Assembly: GCF_900182935.1 (NCBI RefSeq)
Contig: NZ_FXUE01000002.1
Span: 434,001 to 498,000 of the forward strand
Source of the DNA: Fibrobacter sp. UWB10
Lineage (GTDB): Bacteria; Fibrobacterota; Fibrobacteria; Fibrobacterales; Fibrobacteraceae
DNA: 64,000 nt
Reading direction: 5' to 3'
The notes under the pieces are model-generated. The model did no database searches. It was not told where the DNA came from and saw only the letters and a list, made by a program, of their open reading frames with translations. The position numbers were made by a program, and so were the translations under genes. Below are positions 30,386 through 40,255 of the stretch, one piece after another. How positions within the stretch are numbered: the first letter of the stretch is position 1; every line of letters begins with the position of its first letter.

Positions 30386-32692
30386 TTAAGCCCAAGGAGA
30401 GTGCTTTTTGCTTTCGTTCTGCTCGGACCAAAGCTTTTCATAGTCGTTTACCGACATGGGCTTTGCAAAGTAGTAACCTTGGAACAAGTTACAACCCATT
30501 TGGCTCAACATGTTGTACTGGTCCTCGGTTTCGACTCCTTCGGTGAGCGAGAATAGTCCAAGATCGCTTGAAAGTCGGAGTACATTCCGGAGAATGGTTT
30601 CGGCTTTCATGTTGTCCTCGGCCTTGCTCAGGAACTTCATGTCTATTTTCAGAACGTCGAGAGGCATGTCCTTGAGTTGGTTCAACGAAGAATACCCGCT
30701 TCCGAAGTCGTCCATTTCGACAATGTATCCGTTCTCACGGAAGCGTTTCAACATGGCCATACGGCTTTCGGCGTCGGTCATCATGACGGTTTCCGTAATT
30801 TCAATACGCAAACGGTTCGGGTTAATCTTGAATTCATTGACCAGCTTATCGATTTCGGCAAAGACATCCATGAAGTAGAAGTCCTTGGGCGAAATGTTGA
30901 CCGAAATGAAGAGTTTTTCTTTTTCGCCGGTCCAAGAGGCGAGGATTTCGCAGGCGCAACGCCAAATGTACAGGTCCACATCGGCAATCATGCCGTTCTT
31001 TTCGAAAGTAGGAATAAAGGTGAAGGGCGGAAGGAACCCTTCTTTGGGGTGGAGCCAACGGACCAATGCTTCTGCCCCGATAATAGTGCCCTTGTTGTCT
31101 ACAATGGGTTGCAGGTAGGGAACGATTTGACGCTGGTCAATTGCGGCTTCGAGTTCTGCCGATATCTTTTGACCCCATAGCACCTGGTCGCGCATTTTGT
31201 CGTCGTATATGGCGATATGCATGTTGTATTCGTTCTTGATGCTTGTTTGGGCGAGGTGTGCTCGGTCGAACATGATCGATACGTCTATGCTCGTATCGGT
31301 TACATGATAGATGCCTACGTGCAATAGAATATGCTGGTCGATAGTGCCGTTGGAAATGACGAATTTTGAAAGCCTATCTTCGACAATGGCCAAGCGGACG
31401 GTATCTGTGGGAAAGCATACGCCGAACGCGTCGCCGCCAATGCGTCCGTAGCTCCAGTTGTCACGAGAGTTTTCCTTGATCCAGTTTGCGACTCTTACAA
31501 GGACATTGTCGCCAGCGGTGTTACCAAAGATATCGTTGACCATTTTGAAATCTTTGATGTCAAAGTAGGCGATGGAATATGACGTGTCCTTGTCAATGGC
31601 AATTCTATGCTTGATGACGTTGAATAGATGCTCTTTGGTAAACAACCCCGTGAGTTTATCATGGGTGGCTTCGTACATTTCGCGCTGGTGATTTAAAATG
31701 TCTTCGGTGTGGTCGTGTATGTTTAGGAACGAACCGATTTTCTTGCTTCTCGAATCGGTCACGAAGTGCCTTTCGAGCGAGTAGAACCGGGCGTTCTTGC
31801 CGGAACCGACTTGCTGCTTGGTAGACCAGTTGTCTTCGCCTTCGCCTAGGTCGTCGAACATGGCTTGCAGACGATGCTGGACGCGATCAAGATTGTCGGA
31901 TTGAAGCTCTACCAGTTTTTCTGCGTTCCGGTTAATCCAGATGCATCTGTCGTTGGCGTCGAAGAAAAAGACGGATTCAGGAATCTTTGACGCGATGTTT
32001 GCCAACATGCGGTCCAAAAGTCTGAACGGCCTGTAGAAAAGTGAAAAATAGAAGATGAGTAAGGCGCAAACGGCCAGCGCGACCATCGAACGGTCGATGG
32101 GGGTTCTGGAGAAAATGTAGTAGGACTGCCAAAAACCGGCAAAAATCATGGTAAAGAGGATGACGTAGTATTTTTCGGCATAAATACGGGGAACTCGTAT
32201 GGCCTTTAACAGGAAAATCCCCAAGGAGGTGAAGAATGCAAAATAGACGGCGATACGGTGGCAGGTCTGGCCGAAATAGGGAACGAGTCTGTAGTAGGGC
32301 GAACCGTCTACCGTTATGGCTTCCATGCCAAAGGCTTGCCCGAAGAACGGGTTGAAGAAGTACTGGATAATGTCCAGGGTGAGAATCGCGTATATGACAT
32401 AGCACTTCTTGCGGTGTGCTCGCCATGGAATGTTGCAGTAGGACAGCGTGAAGTCGAACAGGCTAAATGCCATCAGGTCCATGCCGATAAAGTAGGTGTA
32501 GCTACCGAGGGTGGACAGGAGTTCGTTTTGAGAAAGGACTAGAATCAGGTTTCCGACAATGGGAACGATAAATGAGAATTCGAGATATGAGACTGAAGTG
32601 GCGACGGTCCTTTTGGAACGTCGCGATATCATTCCGCATAGCACCAAAAGGATAATTAGCACGGAATAGATGATTGCAAAAATCAGTCTCAT
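30386..32692 (-). CDS. Membrane c-di-GMP phosphodiesterase with degenerate GGDEF and EAL domains (paralogue 2)
   Basis: A 768-residue paralogue of the preceding gene with the same architecture: N-terminal 7TM-like sensor, PAS-like linker, GGDEF-fold and EAL. Here the cyclase motif is GGDAF, which lacks the key glutamate, while the EAL side retains EALVRW, VNISPKDF, IEITETVMM, MDDFGSGYSSL and EGVETEDQ. The two proteins are nearly identical in the EAL core but differ in the sensor loops, so they probably read different signals. The 133-bp gap between them has no strong terminator. A tandem duplication is the simplest origin. Confidence 0.88.
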   Translation of the reverse strand: MRLIFAIIYSVLIILLVLCGMISRRSKRTVATSVSYLEFSFIVPIVGNLILVLSQNELLSTLGSYTYFIGMDLMAFSLFDFTLSYCNIPWRAHRKKCYVIYAILTLDIIQYFFNPFFGQAFGMEAITVDGSPYYRLVPYFGQTCHRIAVYFAFFTSLGIFLLKAIRVPRIYAEKYYVILFTMIFAGFWQSYYIFSRTPIDRSMVALAVCALLIFYFSLFYRPFRLLDRMLANIASKIPESVFFFDANDRCIWINRNAEKLVELQSDNLDRVQHRLQAMFDDLGEGEDNWSTKQQVGSGKNARFYSLERHFVTDSRSKKIGSFLNIHDHTEDILNHQREMYEATHDKLTGLFTKEHLFNVIKHRIAIDKDTSYSIAYFDIKDFKMVNDIFGNTAGDNVLVRVANWIKENSRDNWSYGRIGGDAFGVCFPTDTVRLAIVEDRLSKFVISNGTIDQHILLHVGIYHVTDTSIDVSIMFDRAHLAQTSIKNEYNMHIAIYDDKMRDQVLWGQKISAELEAAIDQRQIVPYLQPIVDNKGTIIGAEALVRWLHPKEGFLPPFTFIPTFEKNGMIADVDLYIWRCACEILASWTGEKEKLFISVNISPKDFYFMDVFAEIDKLVNEFKINPNRLRIEITETVMMTDAESRMAMLKRFRENGYIVEMDDFGSGYSSLNQLKDMPLDVLKIDMKFLSKAEDNMKAETILRNVLRLSSDLGLFSLTEGVETEDQYNMLSQMGCNLFQGYYFAKPMSVNDYEKLWSEQNESKKHSPWA

Positions 32693-32866
32693 GAATAAAA
32701 TGTCCTTCTCAATAACATAATATATCTATTACTGGGGTAAATTTTTCATTTTTTACAAAAAACTTACTCCAAATTGGAATAACTTTGACCCTGTAAGCGG
32801 TTTTTGGGCTTTTTTACTTGTTTTGGGCATTTTTGTAGAGAAATCATTTTTATCTTTCGCCTTGAA

Positions 32867-35800
32867 GTGCAGATTACAAAACTAAAGATTTTTGGCTTTA
32901 AGTCCTTTGCCCAGAGGACCGAAATCAACTTCCCGACGAAGGGTCTCACCGCCGTGGTGGGTCCGAACGGGTGCGGCAAGTCGAACATTACCGACGCTAT
33001 CCGCTGGGTTCTGGGTGAACAGAAGGCAGCATCCTTGCGTATGAGCAAGATGCAGGACGTGATTTTTAGCGGTACCGAAGAGCGTGCCGCCATGAGCCTT
33101 GCCGAAGTTTCCATTGTGATCGATAACAGCGATGGAACGCTGAATTCTGAATATTCCGAAGTGATTGTGACCCGCCGCGTGCACCGTGACGGGTCGGGCG
33201 AGTACCTGATCAACAACCAGGAATGCCGTCTGCGCGACGTGCATGCCCTGCTTTTTGACTCGGGCCTCGGTTCTAGCACTTATTCGCAGATGAACGCCGA
33301 CATGATCAAGGCGGTTTTGAGCGACAAGGCCGACGACCGCCGCGTGCTGTTCGAAGAAGCCGCCGGCGTGAGCAAGTACAAACAGCAGCGTAAGGAAACC
33401 CGCCGCCAGTTGGAACGCGTTCAGATGGACATGGAACGCGTGGAAGACAACCTGCGCAGCGTGCGCCGTTCCGTAAAGCTGTACGAAACCCAGGCCGAAA
33501 AGGTGAACGAGTTCAAGCGCTTGAGCAAGCGCCTGCGTGAACTGGACCTCTCGGTCAGTATCGACAAGTTTGAAGACATGAAAGAGGGGTTAACGACCCT
33601 CGATACTGCGACTCGCCGTCTGAATCACGATGTGGAAAATTCGAAGACGAATGCGACGGTGTTGCAGGCAAAGATTGACGAAAAGAAGTTGTTGATTTCC
33701 GAAGATGAAAATGCCTACCGCGACCTAGAACGCGAAGTGCAGAAGGCGACTATCGAACTCAACGACTTGAACAACAGCATGGGCCGTATTCGCGACGTGA
33801 TTTCCAACTTGGAAGCAGCGAACGAAAAGTCCCAAGAAGAAATTGACCGCAACACGGGCAAGGTCCAGGAACTCTTGGAAGAACGCGCCCGCCTCGAAGA
33901 AGAAAATGCGGTACTCAGTTCCGACAGCGACGTAGACGAAATGAACGCCCTGCTGGAGCGTGAACGTGAAATTTTGCAGGTCATGCGCGACAAGGTGGAC
34001 GACCTGCGTACCCAGTCAAGGGAACTTTCGAACGAACGCCTGCAGAAGACTAATCAGGTGAACGCCCTCAAGAGCCGTTTCGAGCGTATGGATGCCGAAT
34101 CGGGACTGTTGCAGGCGAACCTTGCCAAGTGGCGCGGCGAAATGGAACAGGTGCAGTCGCAGAAGGCGAGCGCCGAATCGGCCTTGGCTGACATTAACGC
34201 TGGCCTCGAAGCCGCCGATGCCGACCTGGAGCGCTTGACCGAGCAACGCTCGACGCGCGAAGAGCGACTCGATGCCGAACGCGCCGACTTGCTCGAAGCC
34301 CAGAAGAAACTGCAGGAACTGAAGAACGAGGTGGCAAGGCTCACCTCTCGAATTGACGTTTTACAGAGCGTTGCCAACGAGGGCACCGACGCTAGCCGCT
34401 GGCTCATGGAGCATAAGGCGGACCTGGTGGGCGGGCTCCTGTCGGAACGTATCGAAGCCGCTCCCGAATACGCCGCTCAAGTGGAGGCCGCCCTCGGTGA
34501 CTTGATGGATGCCGTGGTTGTAGCCTCGGACGATGCGGCGATTGCCGCGGTGGATGCCATGAAGGGCGAAAACGTAGGCAAGGCGGTGCTCGCGCTGGTG
34601 GGTGCCGGTGCTGAGCCCTATTCCGGCACGCTCCAGGGCGATGGCGTTGTAGGTTGCCTCAAGGATTATGTGACTGCCGACGAACAGATTGCAGGCTGGC
34701 TCAAGGCGCTGCTTTCTCGTTACTTTGTCGTAGATTCTCTCTCGACCGCGGTGCGCCTTGCGCGAGCCATGCGTGGTGAAGACCTTTGCTTTGTGGCTCC
34801 TGAAGGCATTGTGCGTACGAGCGGCCTCATGAGCAGCGGTACGGCAACGTCTGGAACGCTTAGCCGCAAGAACGAAATTGCCGAAGCGAACAGCCTGTTG
34901 GAAGGCGTGAACCTTGAAGTTTCTCAGGCCGAAGAAGAAATTGGTCGCTTGCAGGATTTGGTCGACGAAGACACACAAATGCTTGCCTCGTTGGTCGACG
35001 AAATCCGCGAAAAAGAAGATATGAAGCGCGGCGGAAACGCCGGCATTTCGATCCAGAATAACATTATCGCCGGTTGCGACCGCAGACTTGCTCAGTTGCA
35101 GGGCGAAATGCAAAACGCCGAATCCAAGATTCAGGCGGCAGAAGCCTCCAAGAACAGCGACCAGGAACTCATGGACGCTCAGGCTTCTCTTGAAAAGATC
35201 GAAGAAGAATATTCCCGCGTGAACGACGAGTTGAGCGAACAGGATACGCTCTTCCGCGAAAAAGAAGAAGACGTTCGCGAACTGGAACGCAGCGCTCAGG
35301 ACAAGACTGCAAAGCTCACGCAGAATACGAACCGCTTGAATTACATCGCCGAACAGGTGGATTTCTTGGAAAATGCGGTTCGCACGCGTAAAGAAGAAAT
35401 GGAAAAGAATCTGGCCGCCATCCAGAAGAACGAGGAAGACGGCAAGGGAGTCGCCGACCAGGTGCAGAGCAAGGATTCTGCTCTGCGCGAACTGGAAAAT
35501 CAGCGCGACTTGGCCCGCGAAAAGTACGAACTTGTTTCGGGCGACCTCGAAGAATGGCGCAGCGAAGTCAACCGCCTCCGCGACGACATGATCGAGAAAA
35601 TGAAGGAATTGAACGATGTGGGCCGCAGGCAGGAAGCCTTGCAGGCAAACCTCGACCGCCTTACCGAACGTATTACAAACGAATACAGTGTAGACCTTGC
35701 GAACCCCGACGACATCGAGCGTGTGGAATATAGCCAGCCCGAAGCCGACCGTGAAATCCGCGAACTCCGCGGTAAGATTAAGGAACTGGGCCCCATCAAC

Positions 35801-36421
35801 GTGAACGTGATGGAAGACTACGAAGACGAAAAGAAGCGTCTTCTGGAAGTCGAAGCGCAGTTCGACGACTTGGACCGTGCCCGCGCCTCGCTGGACCGCA
35901 CCATCACCAAGCTCGATGATATTGCCCGCAGCCGTTACCTCGATACGTTTGCCCGCATTCAGAAAAACTTCCAGTTCGTGTTCAGCAAGCTGTTCCTGAA
36001 CGGCGAAACCAAGATGAGCCTTGTCGAGAAGGTAGACGAAATGGGCAAGCCCATGGATATCCTCGATGCCGACATCGAAATCAACGTGCGCCCCACGGGT
36101 AAGAAAATGCGCGGTATCAAGGCGCTTTCCGGTGGTGAACACGCCCTGACCGCAACGGCCTTGCTGTTTGCCATCTACATGGAAAAACCGTCGCCGTACT
36201 GCGTGCTGGACGAAGTCGACGGTCCGTTGGATGACGCTAACGTGGGTCGTTTCATGGCGCTGCTCCGCGAATTCAGCAAGCAGACCTTGTTCATCGTGGT
36301 GACGCATAACAAGCGTACCATGGCCGAAGCCGACATGCTCTACGGTGTGACCCAGGAAATCAAGGGTATTTCTCGCATCGCCAGCGTGCAGTTGGCTGAT
36401 GCGACCAAGTTCGCGATTTAA
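32867..36421 (+). CDS. smc: Chromosome segregation ATPase SMC
   Basis: About 1184 residues from GTG 32867 (VQITKLKIFGFKSFAQRT), which matches the family N-terminus. The upstream open frame is discarded. Walker A is VVGPNGCGKSNITDAI, and long coiled coils (about 170-500 and 680-1000) flank a hinge (about 520-650, DLVGGLLSERIEAAPEYAAQ; GEDLCFVAPEGIVRTSGL). The C-terminal head has the signature ALSGGEHALTATALLFAIY and Walker B YCVLDEVDGPLDDANV. SMC dimers condense and segregate chromosomes with ScpA/ScpB, which are not here. No good ribosome site precedes the GTG; a TATCTTTC box lies 8 nt upstream. Confidence 0.95.
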   Translation: MQITKLKIFGFKSFAQRTEINFPTKGLTAVVGPNGCGKSNITDAIRWVLGEQKAASLRMSKMQDVIFSGTEERAAMSLAEVSIVIDNSDGTLNSEYSEVIVTRRVHRDGSGEYLINNQECRLRDVHALLFDSGLGSSTYSQMNADMIKAVLSDKADDRRVLFEEAAGVSKYKQQRKETRRQLERVQMDMERVEDNLRSVRRSVKLYETQAEKVNEFKRLSKRLRELDLSVSIDKFEDMKEGLTTLDTATRRLNHDVENSKTNATVLQAKIDEKKLLISEDENAYRDLEREVQKATIELNDLNNSMGRIRDVISNLEAANEKSQEEIDRNTGKVQELLEERARLEEENAVLSSDSDVDEMNALLEREREILQVMRDKVDDLRTQSRELSNERLQKTNQVNALKSRFERMDAESGLLQANLAKWRGEMEQVQSQKASAESALADINAGLEAADADLERLTEQRSTREERLDAERADLLEAQKKLQELKNEVARLTSRIDVLQSVANEGTDASRWLMEHKADLVGGLLSERIEAAPEYAAQVEAALGDLMDAVVVASDDAAIAAVDAMKGENVGKAVLALVGAGAEPYSGTLQGDGVVGCLKDYVTADEQIAGWLKALLSRYFVVDSLSTAVRLARAMRGEDLCFVAPEGIVRTSGLMSSGTATSGTLSRKNEIAEANSLLEGVNLEVSQAEEEIGRLQDLVDEDTQMLASLVDEIREKEDMKRGGNAGISIQNNIIAGCDRRLAQLQGEMQNAESKIQAAEASKNSDQELMDAQASLEKIEEEYSRVNDELSEQDTLFREKEEDVRELERSAQDKTAKLTQNTNRLNYIAEQVDFLENAVRTRKEEMEKNLAAIQKNEEDGKGVADQVQSKDSALRELENQRDLAREKYELVSGDLEEWRSEVNRLRDDMIEKMKELNDVGRRQEALQANLDRLTERITNEYSVDLANPDDIERVEYSQPEADREIRELRGKIKELGPINVNVMEDYEDEKKRLLEVEAQFDDLDRARASLDRTITKLDDIARSRYLDTFARIQKNFQFVFSKLFLNGETKMSLVEKVDEMGKPMDILDADIEINVRPTGKKMRGIKALSGGEHALTATALLFAIYMEKPSPYCVLDEVDGPLDDANVGRFMALLREFSKQTLFIVVTHNKRTMAEADMLYGVTQEIKGISRIASVQLADATKFAI

Positions 36422-36427
36422 TCTTTT

Positions 36428-36448
36428 GCTCGGTTCGTCCGAGCTTTT
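36428..36448 (+). terminator. Terminator 1 after smc
   Basis: GCTCGG-TTCGT-CCGAGC hairpin followed by TTTT, six bases after the smc stop. Confidence 0.75.
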
Positions 36449-36460
36449 CTCTAAAAAAAA

Positions 36461-36488
36461 ACATCCCCGCATTTGCGGGGATGTTTTC
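36461..36488. terminator. Terminator 2, bidirectional, between smc and the lipoprotein
   Basis: ACATCCCCGC and GCGGGGATGT form a perfect 10-bp stem, flanked by eight A and TTTT. It serves both convergent genes. Confidence 0.9.
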
Positions 36489-36505
36489 ATGTTCTAGTAC
36501 AAATT

Positions 36506-39500
36506 CTATCCACGGGTCGGGCACCACCCAGCGTACCATTCACCGAAACTTTCGCAATAAGAATAAACGTCAAATTCAAATACGCAGAGCCCTTTATGCT
36601 CCGGATCAAACGCTTCGCAATATTCTTCTGCAGTTTCTGCTTTCTTATAACCTTGTTCTGTATTTACGTAGTATTCCGTTTGTTCGTAATACTTAAGAGA
36701 AGGCTCGTCTATATTACCATCATGATTGACAAATTCACAGGCGGAACCTGTAGAATGGTCTTCGCAATATACTGCCACAGATTGCCACACGCTATCCAAT
36801 TTGACGAAAGACTCGGTACCGACATGGCAGATTTTCTTGTTGGTATCCTTTTGGCATTCATGACTTTCGCCACAGTGAGACATATTAGAAGAACTAGACG
36901 GATTGTCAAGATACCCACCGTAAGTCAAATTTTTACCATTAGTTTCGCAGTACTCATCAAAAGTAATCCACTGATACATGGATGATTCATCCTTGTACGC
37001 ACAGACATAGATTACGCTTTCTTTGGTAACAGTTGCATCTTCGTTATCTCTGTTGCAAATCTGGTCGAGAGCAATGTCTGTGGAGGCGTCAACCCACTTA
37101 CCATTGTCATTTTCGACTTCTTTAGCTATAGAGCACTTGAAACTGTGGCTTTTACCATCCTTGAGGGTTTCGCTCTTAATGTCTGCAATATTTTTAGTAT
37201 TACCTCTATCGGTATCGCAATTACCAAGCTTGGCGTTAAGGTACTCATTTTCATCAATTTTTAGCCAATCTGTGGAGGAAGAACTTACGGGGATTCCTTC
37301 TACGTTATCATTATTAAGACATTCATAGTATGCGTCACCGACTATAGCGACATCTTTTTCTTTTATTCGATTTCTCGTGCAAATTCCAAGCGTTGCGTTT
37401 TCATCCAAATCGCTTGCTTTAACCCAAGAGTATCCGCTGGAAGAACCTCCAGAAATGTAGTTACACTTGTATTTTTCCCCTCCGTAAACAGCTACTTTGG
37501 TTTGATTCTTCATCTTATCTTCGTCGCATTTGCCATAGATATCCTCAAAGCTAAGTTCACGCCATTCATGGATATGGTTATCGTCGTTGTCTGTATATTC
37601 AGAATTTTCTTCACAAACATATTCATAACCGGATTCAGTAACCACTTTTTCATTGACATAGCCATAATGGCAAGCCTTTTCTAAATACACTTCTTGCCAA
37701 TCAGCAGGGATCCATTCGTATTTTTCCTGTTTATCAAGGTAATCGCACTTATAATGTTCGGAACCATTTTCTTCCTTGACGACTCCCTTTTCCATCACGG
37801 TTTTTGTACATATTCCATATTCCTCGTCATGATAATCTTTCTTTCTCCATTTGGAGCCATCACATACAAGGGTTATTTTGCTCGTTGTCGTGGCAAGTTC
37901 CGCATTCTTGGTGTCGAACAGCTTTTCTTTGCCTTCGTTTACGGTAGCGCTGCATTCACCGAGGTAAAGCTTGGATTCCGGATTGTTGGCCTGTTCTTCT
38001 GGAGTCTTGCCACTTGCAGCGCTAGAAGAGGATGCAACAGAGTTCGAAGAGTTCGGACTGACAGGACCAAGTTCAAAACCAACGCAAGAAGAAGCGGATG
38101 GATTACATTCTACTTCTGCGCACTCATACTCTTGAATTTCCCCGTCAAAGAACGCCGATCCCTTATCGCCTTCATTACGGCCCAAGCATACATTTTCAGT
38201 ATCTTGCCAGTAGCATTCTCCATTGTTGCATACACAAACGGCATTGTCATCAAGACCTTCAAAGCTATAGAAGAAGGTCGAATTAACAGCGTCAGCATCG
38301 CAACCTTTTTCCACCGTTGCAACACCTACAGCCCAAAGTGTTATAGGATACCAAACTTGTTCGTTTTCGATATATTCAAAGTAATGGAAATATCCCCCTT
38401 TGACATCAGACTTATACACCTTGCTGCTATAGCCAGACGGATCATTGAAAACCTTTGCGTCTTCGACTTTAAGCTTATAGGCTTCCACAAATCCATTCTG
38501 CAAAATCTTGTAATAGACGGCATCCGTACCACTCCAGACATTCGTTTCAGCAGTAGAGTCGCCATGCTGCATTTGGTTCCACTTGAAGAAGTTCGCGTCG
38601 ATAAGCAAAGCGAGGTAATCAACAAAGAACATGCTGTGTTCCTTGCCTGCGTAAGTCGTATTGACGGCGGTGTTAAAGTCGCCGTTTTCGGCAAAGACAT
38701 TGCGGAAAGCGTTATAGACCGAGTTAAAACCCGGAGTCTTGTCCTTTTGGTCAATGAGGGCCATTACCCACACGATGCTGTTGAAGTTTTCGGCCAGGCC
38801 AATCTGATCGGGGGCATAATGTTCAAAAGACGGATATTCTTCGCTGTTTTCCAAATAAAGGGCACCGGCAAGGTCCTTGTTTGCCTGCTCGTTTGCAACA
38901 CCAAAACCGTTACCATCGTCAACCAACTTCTTTACGCGGGCAGCCTTGTAGTCGGTCAAGAAGTCGATGACAACCGTATCGGACGCATCGGACAAGTCTG
39001 CATAGGCGTTGTAAATGACATCCGTTGCGTTCGAGCCAAATCCGCCAAAGGTGCCGAAAGCGTTGTTACTCAAGTTCAGCTTGACGCGGAGCTTCACAAC
39101 CGGGGTCGTAAGGTTCGTGATGTCGAGATCCCCTTCGAGGCGGGCAACCTTGTATTCCACCGTCTTTTCGTTAGTTTCTTCGATTGTCACAAAGGATTTA
39201 TTGGCAGAGGCGAACAAGTCCTGCATAAACACCTTGCCGCTCGGGGCGAACTTTTCGTCAAGGTCCGTCACGGTAAGTTCTGCATTGTCGCCACCCTTGA
39301 GGTTCTTCCAGATTTCTTCATAGATGTCGTCAGTTTTTGTTTCCTTATTGGCCTGCACCGGGAAACGCACGATAACATGCTTCTTGTACACCTTGGCGAG
39401 GTTCTCGTTCACGGGCGTGAACGGGATTTCCATCTTGGTTTCGGCTTCGCCGCACTTGATGAACACGGTGATGATTGCCTTTTCGTTGTTACGAACAATT

Positions 39501-40120
39501 GAATCGATGGCGCAAGACTTGTTTTCAAGTTCTGCATTCCAGCTGCTGTAGGCGTCGTTGAACCTGTTGTCGATATCTTCGCCGAACTTGTCCGTTGCAG
39601 AGCTCAAGTTCTTGAGGGCGTCTTCGATGTCCTTCAGACTTTGTGTAGAGGCGCTGCTGATCATGGCGTCAATATCCTTCTGGATCTTGTTCATGTCGGC
39701 GTCCTTACCGTCAGTGCCGTTCGTACCATTGGTGCCGTTTGTTCCGTTCTTGCCGTCGGCGCCTTTTTTGCCGTCTGCACCGTCTTCGCCGTCTTTGCCG
39801 TTTTTCACGGTGCCAATTGTATCGCCGTCGCAAACAATGGCAAAACCGGACTTGTCTTTCAGTTCCTTGGATTCGCAACGATATTGGATGGCTTCGTGAT
39901 CGCTCATGGCGACCCATTCGCCTTCGGAACAGATGTACATCGTGGCTTTGGGCTTCACGAAGTTCATGGTTCCTTCGGTTTTATCGTTACAGTCTTCTGG
40001 ATCTAGGGAACTGACGATACTGAGATTGTCGTTAGTGATAGTTTCTTCGTTGCTACAAGATGTAACGAAGATTGTGAATGCTGCACACATTGCAGCTGTT
40101 GAAAGGCGTTTGATAAACAC
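36506..40120 (-). CDS. Large lipoprotein with collagen-like repeats and cysteine modules
   Basis: A 1204-residue surface lipoprotein starting at GTG 40120 (AAGGAG upstream). The lipobox FVTSC sits at about residue 22. Residues about 107-140 are eleven Gly-X-Y triplets (DGEDGADGKKGADGKNG, then repeated GTN). An unrecognised domain spans about 145-650. A short serine linker (VASSSSAASG) leads to about seven degenerate 55-65-residue modules, each with a pattern C...YxC...W (for example YKCDYLDKQEKYEWIPADW and YKCNYISGGSSSGYSWVKA), probably disulfide-bonded. Such long, repetitive, anchored proteins suggest adhesion or substrate contact, but no function is shown. Confidence 0.75.
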   Translation of the reverse strand: MFIKRLSTAAMCAAFTIFVTSCSNEETITNDNLSIVSSLDPEDCNDKTEGTMNFVKPKATMYICSEGEWVAMSDHEAIQYRCESKELKDKSGFAIVCDGDTIGTVKNGKDGEDGADGKKGADGKNGTNGTNGTNGTDGKDADMNKIQKDIDAMISSASTQSLKDIEDALKNLSSATDKFGEDIDNRFNDAYSSWNAELENKSCAIDSIVRNNEKAIITVFIKCGEAETKMEIPFTPVNENLAKVYKKHVIVRFPVQANKETKTDDIYEEIWKNLKGGDNAELTVTDLDEKFAPSGKVFMQDLFASANKSFVTIEETNEKTVEYKVARLEGDLDITNLTTPVVKLRVKLNLSNNAFGTFGGFGSNATDVIYNAYADLSDASDTVVIDFLTDYKAARVKKLVDDGNGFGVANEQANKDLAGALYLENSEEYPSFEHYAPDQIGLAENFNSIVWVMALIDQKDKTPGFNSVYNAFRNVFAENGDFNTAVNTTYAGKEHSMFFVDYLALLIDANFFKWNQMQHGDSTAETNVWSGTDAVYYKILQNGFVEAYKLKVEDAKVFNDPSGYSSKVYKSDVKGGYFHYFEYIENEQVWYPITLWAVGVATVEKGCDADAVNSTFFYSFEGLDDNAVCVCNNGECYWQDTENVCLGRNEGDKGSAFFDGEIQEYECAEVECNPSASSCVGFELGPVSPNSSNSVASSSSAASGKTPEEQANNPESKLYLGECSATVNEGKEKLFDTKNAELATTTSKITLVCDGSKWRKKDYHDEEYGICTKTVMEKGVVKEENGSEHYKCDYLDKQEKYEWIPADWQEVYLEKACHYGYVNEKVVTESGYEYVCEENSEYTDNDDNHIHEWRELSFEDIYGKCDEDKMKNQTKVAVYGGEKYKCNYISGGSSSGYSWVKASDLDENATLGICTRNRIKEKDVAIVGDAYYECLNNDNVEGIPVSSSSTDWLKIDENEYLNAKLGNCDTDRGNTKNIADIKSETLKDGKSHSFKCSIAKEVENDNGKWVDASTDIALDQICNRDNEDATVTKESVIYVCAYKDESSMYQWITFDEYCETNGKNLTYGGYLDNPSSSSNMSHCGESHECQKDTNKKICHVGTESFVKLDSVWQSVAVYCEDHSTGSACEFVNHDGNIDEPSLKYYEQTEYYVNTEQGYKKAETAEEYCEAFDPEHKGLCVFEFDVYSYCESFGEWYAGWCPTRG

Positions 40121-40255
40121 CGTATTCTCCTTATTTTTTTTGGCGCCAATAATAGAAATTTTTGTTTACAATTGTGCTTTTTTTGCATTTTGTATGAAAA
40201 AAACAATTTTACCCCTTACAACTGGAGTCGGATTAGTCTAATTTATGCATCGAAA

